From positions 3,090-9,226 of the forward strand of contig CAJUJV010000081.1 of the NCBI GenBank assembly GCA_910586845.1: DNA of 6,137 nt. The letters are read 5' to 3'. The stretch comes from an uncultured Hungatella sp. (GTDB taxonomy: Bacteria > Bacillota > Clostridia > Lachnospirales > Lachnospiraceae). The position numbers and the translations under genes are program-made. This document shows, piece by piece, positions 1 through 5,723 of this stretch; within the stretch, counting starts at the first letter, position 1; every line of letters starts with the position of its first letter. The notes beneath the pieces are model-generated. The model worked only from the letters and a program-made list of their open reading frames with translations, made no database searches and had not been told where the DNA came from.

Positions 1-471
1 CAGAGGCGGAGCCAATGCCAACAGCGCTGTCATCGTCACGGTGACGCCGGAGGATTTTCCGGGAGATTCCCCCCTGGCAGGGGTAGAGTTCCAGAGAAGA
101 CTGGAAGAGAATGCATACAAAAGCTGCGCAGGAAGGATCCCCCTGCAGCTTTACGGAGATTTTAAGGCAGGAGTCTGTTCCCGGGACCTGGGAGATGTGG
201 AGCCTCAGGTAAAAGGACGATATGGGTTTGCCGACCTGCGGCAGGTATTTCCGGAACCTTTAAGCCGATCCTTTATAGAGGGGATGGAGGCATTTGAAGG
301 AAAGATCCGGGGGTTTGCCAGGTACGACGGGATCCTGGCAGGCATCGAGGGCTTTATCCCTGCGGCGAGGGAGCAGGTTATGCCGGCGGAATCACGTCGG
401 CAGCCATGGACGGCATCCGGGTGGCGGAACAGATTGCCGGTCAGTACAGTCCGCCGGAACAGGAGATATGA
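1..471 (+). pseudogene. FAD-dependent dehydrogenase (COG2509-like), 3' part, frame-broken
   Basis: This is the C-terminal part of an uncharacterised NAD(P)/FAD-dependent dehydrogenase of the COG2509 type; its 5' end lies outside the window. Frame 2 reads from base 2 with family-typical segments: GGANANSAVIVTVTPEDF, PLAGVEFQRR, GDFKAG, LGDVEPQVKG, and KIRGFARYDGILAGIEG ending near 350. In intact relatives, as I recall them, GIEG is followed by an RTSSPVRI block and about 20 residues before GLYPCGEGAGYAGG. Here GLYPCGEGAGYAGGITSA follows at once, but in frame 1 from 349, and runs to the TGA at 469-471. The pattern fits a deletion of 3n+1 bases, roughly 58-61. The second part carries the glycine-rich motif expected to help bind FAD, so the frame-2 product would lose it and instead read out of frame across proB to a stop at 605-607. 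The stop overlaps proB, suggesting a shared transcript. Family assignment is by recognition; whether the break is real or an assembly error cannot be told here. Confidence 0.8.
461..465 (+). promoter_or_regulatory. Ribosome binding site deciding the proB start
   Basis: AGGAG lies inside the last codons of the upstream FAD-dependent gene. Two adjacent in-frame ATG codons follow, at 468 and 471. Spacing is only 2 bases to the first and 5 to the second, so 471 is the better start. With 471 the upstream TGA and the proB ATG share one base (TGATG); with 468 they share four-base ATGA. Confidence 0.65.
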
Positions 472-1358
472 TGAATACAACAGAGAGAAACAGACTGAAA
501 GAGAAAAAAAGAATTGTCATAAAGATCGGATCCTCATCCCTGACCCATCAGGAGTCGGGAGAACTGAATCTGCTGAAGATCGAACGGCTGGTAAGGATCA
601 TCAGTGATCTGAAAGGGGCAGGAAAGGATGTGGTCCTGGTGTCCTCCGGCGCCATTGCCACAGGAAGGCAGGCTCTCCATCACCGGAAGAAACCGGATAC
701 GCTGGCTCAGAGACAGGCTTTTGCGGCAGTGGGCCAGGCCAGGCTGATGATGGTGTATCAGAGGATGTTTGCAGAGTACAGCCAGGTGGCGGCTCAGATC
801 CTTCTGACCAAGGACACCATGGTCAACGACGGTTCCCGGCGCAACGCCCGCAATACCTTTGACGAGCTTCTCCTTCTGGGTGCGGTGCCTATTGTCAATG
901 AAAACGATACCGTATCCACGTCGGAGATCCCTTTTCTGGACAGCTTCGGAGACAATGACCGGCTGTCTGCCATCGTGGCGGCGCTGATCGGAGCGGATCT
1001 TCTGATCCTGCTGTCGGATATAGACGGACTCTACACCGATGACCCCAGAACCAATGAGAAAGCGCAGTTTATCAGCCTGGTGTCGGAGATCACCGGGGAG
1101 TTCCTGAATATGGGGAAGGCCACTTCCGGAAGCGATGTGGGAACCGGAGGCATGGCGGCAAAGCTGGCGGCTGCCAGGATCGCCACGGACAGCGGTTCGG
1201 ATATGGTCATCGCCAACGGAGAGCAGGTGGAGGTGATCCACCAGATCATAGAAGGGGAAGAGAAAGGAACCCTGTTCCTGGCCCACAGGAACCGGGATTT
1301 TGACCTGATGCATTATCTGAACCACGAATATGAAAAGGAGGAGCAACATGATCACTGA
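471..1358 (+). CDS. proB: Glutamate 5-kinase, short form without PUA domain
   Basis: ProB phosphorylates L-glutamate with ATP to gamma-glutamyl phosphate, the first and usually proline-inhibited step of proline synthesis in the cytosol. The 295-residue protein carries the amino-acid-kinase signatures in order: VIKIGSSSL (about 16-24), SSGAIATG (58-65), VNENDTVS (142-149), FGDNDRLSAIVA (159-170), LLSDIDGLYT (180-189) and GTGGMAAKLAAA (224-235). It ends about 20 residues after the typical GTLFLA segment. The roughly 70-residue PUA domain of the E. coli-type enzyme (about 367 residues) is therefore absent, as in other short ProB proteins known from bacteria. The start at 471 is chosen from the AGGAG at 461-465; an in-frame ATG at 468 is the alternative. 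An open frame extends upstream to 294, but that part reads through the FAD-dependent gene and shows no family match. The 3' end overlaps the DUF896 gene by 11 bases, and proA follows, giving a pro operon with translational coupling. Confidence 0.96.
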   Translation: MNTTERNRLKEKKRIVIKIGSSSLTHQESGELNLLKIERLVRIISDLKGAGKDVVLVSSGAIATGRQALHHRKKPDTLAQRQAFAAVGQARLMMVYQRMFAEYSQVAAQILLTKDTMVNDGSRRNARNTFDELLLLGAVPIVNENDTVSTSEIPFLDSFGDNDRLSAIVAALIGADLLILLSDIDGLYTDDPRTNEKAQFISLVSEITGEFLNMGKATSGSDVGTGGMAAKLAAARIATDSGSDMVIANGEQVEVIHQIIEGEEKGTLFLAHRNRDFDLMHYLNHEYEKEEQHDH

Positions 1359-1572
1359 GGAGATGATCGGCAGGATCAATGAGCTGTACCATAAATCTCA
1401 GAAAGAAGGACTGACTGAAGAGGAGAAGCGGGAACAGCAGGAGCTGAGACAGAAGTATATCCGGTCTATCCGGACGAATATGCGCGCCAATCTGAACAGG
1501 ATCTCCGTGGTGGAGGAAGACGGAACGGTAACGGATCTGGGGAAAAAATATGGAGGGATAAAGGAATGCTGA
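1348..1572 (+). CDS. DUF896 / UPF0291 small protein (YnzC-like)
   Basis: This 74-residue protein matches the DUF896 (UPF0291) family, whose best known member is B. subtilis YnzC. The N-terminal two thirds are strongly helical and charged: helix one around INELYHKSQKEG, a LTEEEK turn, then a long helix through QELRQKYIRSIR to NMRANLNRI. This is the helical hairpin with the conserved LTEEE and YI..IR..(F/M)R..L pattern. The tail (VVEEDGTVTDLG) is polar. No enzyme residues or membrane segment are visible, and the family has no settled function that I know of. The start is set by a strong AGGAGG at 1336-1341, six bases before the ATG; an upstream in-frame ATG at 1330 sits before that site and is not used. 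It overlaps proB by 11 bases and proA by 7, so it is embedded in the proline operon and probably co-translated with both. A role in proline metabolism is only inferred from position. Confidence 0.9.
   Translation: MITEEMIGRINELYHKSQKEGLTEEEKREQQELRQKYIRSIRTNMRANLNRISVVEEDGTVTDLGKKYGGIKEC
1552..1557 (+). promoter_or_regulatory. Ribosome binding site for proA inside the DUF896 gene
   Basis: GGAGGG lies eight bases before the proA ATG at 1566 and within the coding region of the DUF896 gene. The proA ATG precedes the DUF896 stop codon (1570-1572), so ribosomes finishing DUF896 end directly on the proA start region. A weaker AAGGA directly touches the ATG and is too close to serve. Confidence 0.7.
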
Positions 1573-2813
1573 CATTAGACGAGATGGGAAAAAAGGCCAG
1601 GGAGGCGGCCAGGGTCCTGGCACGTCTGGGAATCAGGGAGAAAGAAGAAGGCCTTCGGGCTGCGGCCGAAGCTCTCACAGGCGGTATGGAGGAGATCCTG
1701 GCCGCCAATGAAAAGGATGTGAAGGCGGCCGTGGAAAAGGGGATGAAGCCGGGCCTGGTGGACCGTCTGGCTCTGGATGAGCAGCGTGTCAGGGCCATGG
1801 CCGACGGACTCTGCAAGGTGGCGGCCCTGGAGGATCCCATCGGGGAAGTGACGGCCATGAAGCCCCGCCCCAACGGGCTGCTGATCGGAGAAAAACGGGT
1901 TCCCCTGGGCGTGGTGGGCATGATCTATGAGGCCCGCCCCAATGTGACGGCGGATGCCTTTGGACTGTGTTTTAAGACGGGAAACGCGGTCATTTTAAAG
2001 GGCGGAAGCGATGCCCTCTGTTCGAATCAGGCTGTTACAAAACGGCTCCGGGAAGGCCTTACCCGGCAGGGGCTGCCGCCTTATGCGCTGCAACTTATAG
2101 AGGACACGGACCGGGAGACCGCCAGAAGGTTTATGACCCTGGACAGATATCTGGATGTGCTGATCCCCAGAGGAGGAGCAGGCCTTATCCGGACCGTGGT
2201 AGAGAACAGCACCGTGCCGGTGATCGAGACAGGAACCGGAAACTGCCATATTTATGTAGATGAGACTGCCGATTTTCAGATGGCTCTGGATATCATCGAT
2301 AATGCCAAGACCCAGAGGATCGGAGTCTGCAACGCCTGCGAATCCCTGGTGGTCCACAGAGCGGCGGCCCGGGAGTTTCTGCCCTGCTTAAAGAAACGGC
2401 TTGAGGAAAAAGGGGTGGAGATCCGGGGCGATGAGGAGGCGAGAGCCATTGTTCCGGAATTTAAGGCAGCCACGGAAGAAGACTGGGGGACCGAATACCT
2501 GGACTATATCGTATCCGTGAAAGTAGCAGGATCTCTGCAGGAGGCTATCGAACACATCAACACCTATAATACGGGACATTCGGAGGCCATTATCACATCG
2601 GATTACAACAATGCCAGAACTTTTCTGGAAGACATCGATGCGGCCGCAGTCTATGTCAATGCCTCGACCCGGTTTACGGACGGATTTGAGTTCGGATTCG
2701 GGGCAGAGATCGGTATCAGCACCCAGAAACTTCATGCCAGAGGTCCCATGGGACTGAAAGCCCTGACGACCACAAAATATGTGATCTGCGGAAACGGTCA
2801 GATCAGATCCTGA
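1566..2813 (+). CDS. proA: Glutamate-5-semialdehyde dehydrogenase (gamma-glutamyl phosphate reductase)
   Basis: ProA reduces gamma-glutamyl phosphate with NADPH to glutamate 5-semialdehyde, which cyclises to pyrroline-5-carboxylate, the second step of proline synthesis. The protein has 415 residues, the normal family length, and is full length. Visible landmarks are GVVGMIYEARPNVTADA (about 115-131), the nucleotide-binding region FKTGNAVILKGGSDA (136-150), PRGGAGLI (201-208), ETGTGNCHIYVD (221-232), NAKTQRIGVCNACES with the likely catalytic Cys255 (246-260), NTGHSEAI (335-342), and the C-terminal block from YVNASTRFTDG through GISTQKLHARGPMGL to TTTKYVICG. C255 is preferred over C258 because it aligns with the CN motif of characterised ProA proteins. 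The start at 1566 follows GGAGGG at 1552-1557. The gene overlaps DUF896 by 7 bases and is followed after 13 bases by a zinc-ribbon membrane protein gene, which probably shares the transcript. No proC is in view. Confidence 0.97.
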   Translation: MLTLDEMGKKAREAARVLARLGIREKEEGLRAAAEALTGGMEEILAANEKDVKAAVEKGMKPGLVDRLALDEQRVRAMADGLCKVAALEDPIGEVTAMKPRPNGLLIGEKRVPLGVVGMIYEARPNVTADAFGLCFKTGNAVILKGGSDALCSNQAVTKRLREGLTRQGLPPYALQLIEDTDRETARRFMTLDRYLDVLIPRGGAGLIRTVVENSTVPVIETGTGNCHIYVDETADFQMALDIIDNAKTQRIGVCNACESLVVHRAAAREFLPCLKKRLEEKGVEIRGDEEARAIVPEFKAATEEDWGTEYLDYIVSVKVAGSLQEAIEHINTYNTGHSEAIITSDYNNARTFLEDIDAAAVYVNASTRFTDGFEFGFGAEIGISTQKLHARGPMGLKALTTTKYVICGNGQIRS

Positions 2814-2826
2814 GAGGAAACCACAG

Positions 2827-3804
2827 ATGAACAGGAGATCACAGAGAGCGGACAGTCCCTGCAGGTCCTGCGGCGGACAGCTGGTGCGGATCAATCCTTA
2901 TGAGTGCCAGTGTACTTCCTGCGGCAGAAAATATTATATATCTGCAGACCGCCACCACAAGGTATCGGTCCGTCTGTCCATGGGGAAGATCATTTTGCTC
3001 TGCATCATGGGAGCTATCCTGACAGGAGCCCTGGCTGTGGCCGGATACCAGTATTACACAGGCCGCCTGGTGGCTTCTGCCAGCCGTTTTTCGGTGGTGT
3101 TCCGTGATTTTCTCATGGAGGCCTACGAAAAGCCCGTGGCCGACATCAGCGAGGAAGACCTGGAAAGAATGAAATATTTAAAGATCCAGCGGGACGGGGA
3201 TTATGTGTTTACATACAGCTTTGAAGACGTGTACGACTACGCTGATCAGGAGCAGTATGAAAAGACGCTGCATACCATCCGGACAGAAGGCCGGAAGGAA
3301 GATTTTTCTCCTACCAATATTCAGTATTTTACGGGACTGACCCGGCTGGAACTTTACACGGAGGCATGGCAGAATTATGAGCTGCCGGAGAAAAATGTCC
3401 TGCGGTATCTGATCTGTACCGACGGACTGTCCAGATACGGGACTCCCCGGTTTTTTACCCAGGTGAATCCGGACACTCTGGAAGAGGTGCTGATCCTGAA
3501 GGCCGGGAACCTGGAAGATTTCTCTTTCATGGAAGACCTTCGGGGGATCCGGGGATTTCTTCTGGAGGAGGCCTCTCTGAAAAATGCTGACATGTTCCGT
3601 GGGTTTGACAGATTAGAACAGCTTGTGCTGTACCATGTGTCCATGGAAGAGGAGGATGCTTTTGAGATCGTGGAAGAGCTTCTGTCCCTTCCGTCTCTGA
3701 AACGGTTTGCCATATCAGGAAAATCGGCCTGGTATCTCACAGAAGATCAGTGGGGGCAGCTGGAGGAGAAATACGGAGACAGAGTGGTAATGATACGGGA
3801 ATAA
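2827..3804 (+). CDS. Zinc-ribbon, single-pass membrane protein with short LRR-like tail
   Basis: I do not recognise a named function for this 325-residue protein. Residues 12-32 form a likely zinc ribbon, C12-x2-C15-x13-C29-x2-C32, followed by RKYYI as is common after such knuckles; an extra Cys27 is nearby. One membrane segment spans about 53-75. Basic residues just before it (RHHKVSVRLSMGK) suggest the ribbon is cytoplasmic and the remaining 250 residues are outside. This outer part begins with an acidic, helix-rich region (about 90-155, including DISEEDLERMKYLKI and TYSFEDVYDY) and then a TGLTRLEL segment. From about 210 to 310 there are four degenerate leucine-rich units (for example LEEVLILKAGNLEDFSF and LEQLVLYHVSM). 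No signal peptide or lipobox is seen. The start at 2827 follows GAGAGGA eight bases upstream. It begins 13 bases after proA and ends 14 bases before a longer paralogue of the same plan. The architecture is seen directly; topology is inferred. Confidence 0.85.
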   Translation: MNRRSQRADSPCRSCGGQLVRINPYECQCTSCGRKYYISADRHHKVSVRLSMGKIILLCIMGAILTGALAVAGYQYYTGRLVASASRFSVVFRDFLMEAYEKPVADISEEDLERMKYLKIQRDGDYVFTYSFEDVYDYADQEQYEKTLHTIRTEGRKEDFSPTNIQYFTGLTRLELYTEAWQNYELPEKNVLRYLICTDGLSRYGTPRFFTQVNPDTLEEVLILKAGNLEDFSFMEDLRGIRGFLLEEASLKNADMFRGFDRLEQLVLYHVSMEEEDAFEIVEELLSLPSLKRFAISGKSAWYLTEDQWGQLEEKYGDRVVMIRE

Positions 3805-3818
3805 GAGGGGAGGATCAT

Positions 3819-5618
3819 ATGGGGGATCAGAACGGAAACAGCCGTAATGACGACCAGTATACTATCCGGACCCGGTCTTACAATGAGAAGCCGGAGCTTA
3901 TGGGTCTGGAGTGCAAAAACTGCGGGGGCGTCCTGGAGCTGACGGACAGGACCCATGCGGTGTGTCCTTACTGCGGACAGAGATATCTGATCGACGAGGC
4001 AAAGGGGACAGTGATCAATATTCAGGTGGATTATACCGGGGACAATGAGATGCGCCGGGCGGTGAACAGCGCCAGGAATGCACTGCTTATTTTCCTTGCG
4101 GTGGCGGCAGTTCTGGCAGTCATTATCCTGGGATTTAACATAGCGGCAAAAAAATCCGTATTTTCCACATCGGATTCCGATATTCCGGTGGATGCCAACG
4201 GGCAGCTGCTGGTGATCTTCTTTCAGGATATTTTCGGAAAGGAATACAAGAACATTACGGCAGAGGAACTGGACAGCATCCGCTATATCCGATGTTTCTA
4301 TGAAAGGGAGGGAGGGGAGAGCTTTAACGCCATCGCCTACAGCTTTACGGACTACAGAGACTGCGGCAGTGAAGAGGAGTTTTTTGAGACCGTGAAGAAA
4401 TGGACTTACCGCATGAAAAGCGTATCCTGGCCTTCTGATTTTACCATGCTCACGGGGCTGACCCGCATCGACAACAGAGACGGAGTATGGATGTCCCTTC
4501 AGTCCTTTGCTCCGGATAATCAGATCACCTGCGTGGACACGGATGACAGGCTGGATACCGTGGCCTCTCTGCTGAATCCGGAACAGATCCAGGTTCTCCA
4601 CATAGGGATCATGGGGAACAACTTAAAAGATATCGGCCTCTTTCCCAATCTGGTGGAGCTGGAGATGGATACCAACATGTCGGGAAAGGCCGTGGACCTG
4701 ACGGGACTCGGACAGTGCCGGAAACTGAAGCGGCTGAAGCTGCGCTGCGGAGATACCTATACAGGACTGGAGAGTCTGGGAGAGCTTCATGACCTGGAAA
4801 GCCTCTTTATCGATAAGGTGGAGCTGGGAGAATGCCGGTTTCTGGAGAACCTGACCAGTCTTCGGGAACTTTCCATCTATACAGGGAAGGAGCCGGACCT
4901 GTCGCCCCTTGAAAAACTCCCCGGGCTGAGGAGCGTTCACTTTCTGAATACGGAATACATTCCCGCCGGGGAGATGAGAAAACTTGAGGATGTGGAAGAA
5001 CTGACTGTGGCAGTCAATGACATGGAAGCCCTGGAAGCCGTCTCCGCCCTGAAGGGCCTGCAGGTCTTAAAACTCCACATGTCCGTCAAAGAGTACGGGG
5101 TTCCCACAGACGTCTCCTGCCTTGCAGGTCTGTCAGGCCTGAAAAAACTGTATCTGGACAATTTCTGGGACTCGGAACTGACAGGACTGGAAGGAATCTT
5201 AAATCTTCCGGATCTTAAGGTTTTCCGCTACGGAAAGAGGATGTCTTCCGACACAAGAATTTTCATGACACCGGATCTTCTGACAGATAACCCGGCTCTT
5301 GAAGAGGTGGGGTTCTTAAACTGCTTTCCCAGAGATCAGGATACGGGAGAAGATCTGGATTTCGGCTTTCTCGCCCACTACCCCAATGTAAAACGTCTTT
5401 ACCTGGACGGCTGTGAACTGACGGACATCTTCTTTGTGTCTCAGATGGAGGATTTAAGGCAGTGCAGCCTGCAGGACAACGATATAGAGGATCTGTCTCC
5501 TCTGACCGGCTGCAGGAAGCTGGAACTGGTGTCCGCGGACAGGGAAGCCGCGGCGGGGGTCCGGTTTTCCTCTGATGTGGAGGTCAATACAGAATCCTAT
5601 ATCACGATCTATGACTAG
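3819..5618 (+). CDS. Zinc-ribbon, single-pass membrane protein with long leucine-rich-repeat ectodomain
   Basis: This 599-residue protein has the same plan as its upstream neighbour and no function I can name. A polar N-terminus leads to a zinc ribbon C32-x2-C35-x13-C49-x2-C52 followed by QRYLI. A hydrophobic segment lies at about 88-109, with EMRRAVNSAR before it and AKK after it; the ribbon is probably cytoplasmic. Residues about 130-215 match the neighbour's membrane-proximal region (NITAEELDSIRYIR, AYSFTDYRD, TGLTR). From about 250 to 585 there are roughly thirteen leucine-rich units of 21-30 residues with an LxxLxL core, such as LVELEMD, LKRLKLR, LRELSIY, LKKLYLDN and VKRLYLDGCELTDI. The last unit, LQDNDIEDLSPLTGC, resembles the SDS22/internalin type. 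Such arrays usually bind proteins or other ligands, which is inference here. The start at 3819 follows GGGGAGG at 3807-3813 with five bases spacing; an in-frame start at 3750 lies inside the previous gene and lacks family similarity. Confidence 0.87.
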   Translation: MGDQNGNSRNDDQYTIRTRSYNEKPELMGLECKNCGGVLELTDRTHAVCPYCGQRYLIDEAKGTVINIQVDYTGDNEMRRAVNSARNALLIFLAVAAVLAVIILGFNIAAKKSVFSTSDSDIPVDANGQLLVIFFQDIFGKEYKNITAEELDSIRYIRCFYEREGGESFNAIAYSFTDYRDCGSEEEFFETVKKWTYRMKSVSWPSDFTMLTGLTRIDNRDGVWMSLQSFAPDNQITCVDTDDRLDTVASLLNPEQIQVLHIGIMGNNLKDIGLFPNLVELEMDTNMSGKAVDLTGLGQCRKLKRLKLRCGDTYTGLESLGELHDLESLFIDKVELGECRFLENLTSLRELSIYTGKEPDLSPLEKLPGLRSVHFLNTEYIPAGEMRKLEDVEELTVAVNDMEALEAVSALKGLQVLKLHMSVKEYGVPTDVSCLAGLSGLKKLYLDNFWDSELTGLEGILNLPDLKVFRYGKRMSSDTRIFMTPDLLTDNPALEEVGFLNCFPRDQDTGEDLDFGFLAHYPNVKRLYLDGCELTDIFFVSQMEDLRQCSLQDNDIEDLSPLTGCRKLELVSADREAAAGVRFSSDVEVNTESYITIYD

Positions 5619-5646
5619 AGATCCGGGGAAGAGGCGGAGAAAATCA

Positions 5647-5675
5647 TTTACATCGGTTCATAATTTTATTATAAT
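5647..5675 (+). promoter_or_regulatory. Sigma-A type promoter for the FtsA/PilM-like gene
   Basis: A -35 box TTTACA (5647-5652, one mismatch to TTGACA) and a perfect -10 box TATAAT (5670-5675) are separated by 17 bases, the ideal spacing, in a locally AT-rich stretch. Transcription would begin near 5682, giving a leader of about 40 bases before the ATG at 5724. This places the FtsA/PilM-like gene in its own transcription unit, though read-through from the LRR gene is possible because no terminator is evident between them. Confidence 0.82.
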
Positions 5676-5686
5676 AGCACCAAGAC

Positions 5687-5708
5687 CATGCCAGCTATAA
5701 AAGGCATG
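5687..5708 (+). promoter_or_regulatory. Inverted repeat CATGCC-N10-GGCATG in the leader
   Basis: Two perfect 6-base arms (5687-5692 and 5703-5708) flank a 10-base AT-rich spacer. The repeat starts just after the predicted transcription start and ends five bases before the ribosome binding site. It could be a small leader hairpin or, as double-stranded DNA, a dyad operator. There is no T-run after it, so it is not a terminator. A chance occurrence cannot be excluded. Confidence 0.4.
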
Positions 5709-5712
5709 ATGC

Positions 5713-5718
5713 AGGAGG
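5713..5718 (+). promoter_or_regulatory. Strong ribosome binding site setting the FtsA/PilM-like start
   Basis: AGGAGG, followed by GG, lies five bases before the ATG at 5724. It fixes the start there rather than at the later in-frame ATG codons before the ATPase core (residues 25, 32 and 36), and so supports a real basic N-terminal extension. Confidence 0.8.
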
Positions 5719-5723
5719 GGTAT

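Noticed and set aside
294..470. Extended proB start at 294
   Set aside because: The extra 59 residues are the wrong-frame reading of the upstream gene, rich in Arg, Gly and Ser with no kinase similarity; the ribosome binding site supports 471.
41..607. A 188-residue open frame taken as an intact gene
   Set aside because: Only its part up to about 350 matches the FAD-dependent family. The rest reads out of frame through the family's conserved C-terminus and into proB.
534..1379. Long minus-strand open frame of 281 residues opposite proB
   Set aside because: It is the antisense shadow of proB, which has clear family motifs. The translated sequence shows no recognisable domain and no ribosome binding site was evident.
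3747..4601. Long minus-strand open frame of 284 residues opposite the second zinc-ribbon/LRR gene
   Set aside because: It mirrors a plus-strand gene with zinc ribbon, membrane span and LRRs; the antisense protein is a His/Arg/Pro-rich mixture without family features.
5606..5623. Possible hairpin GATCT...AGATC across the stop codon of the LRR gene
   Set aside because: The stem has only five weak pairs around an eight-base loop and no following T-run, so it does not qualify as a terminator.
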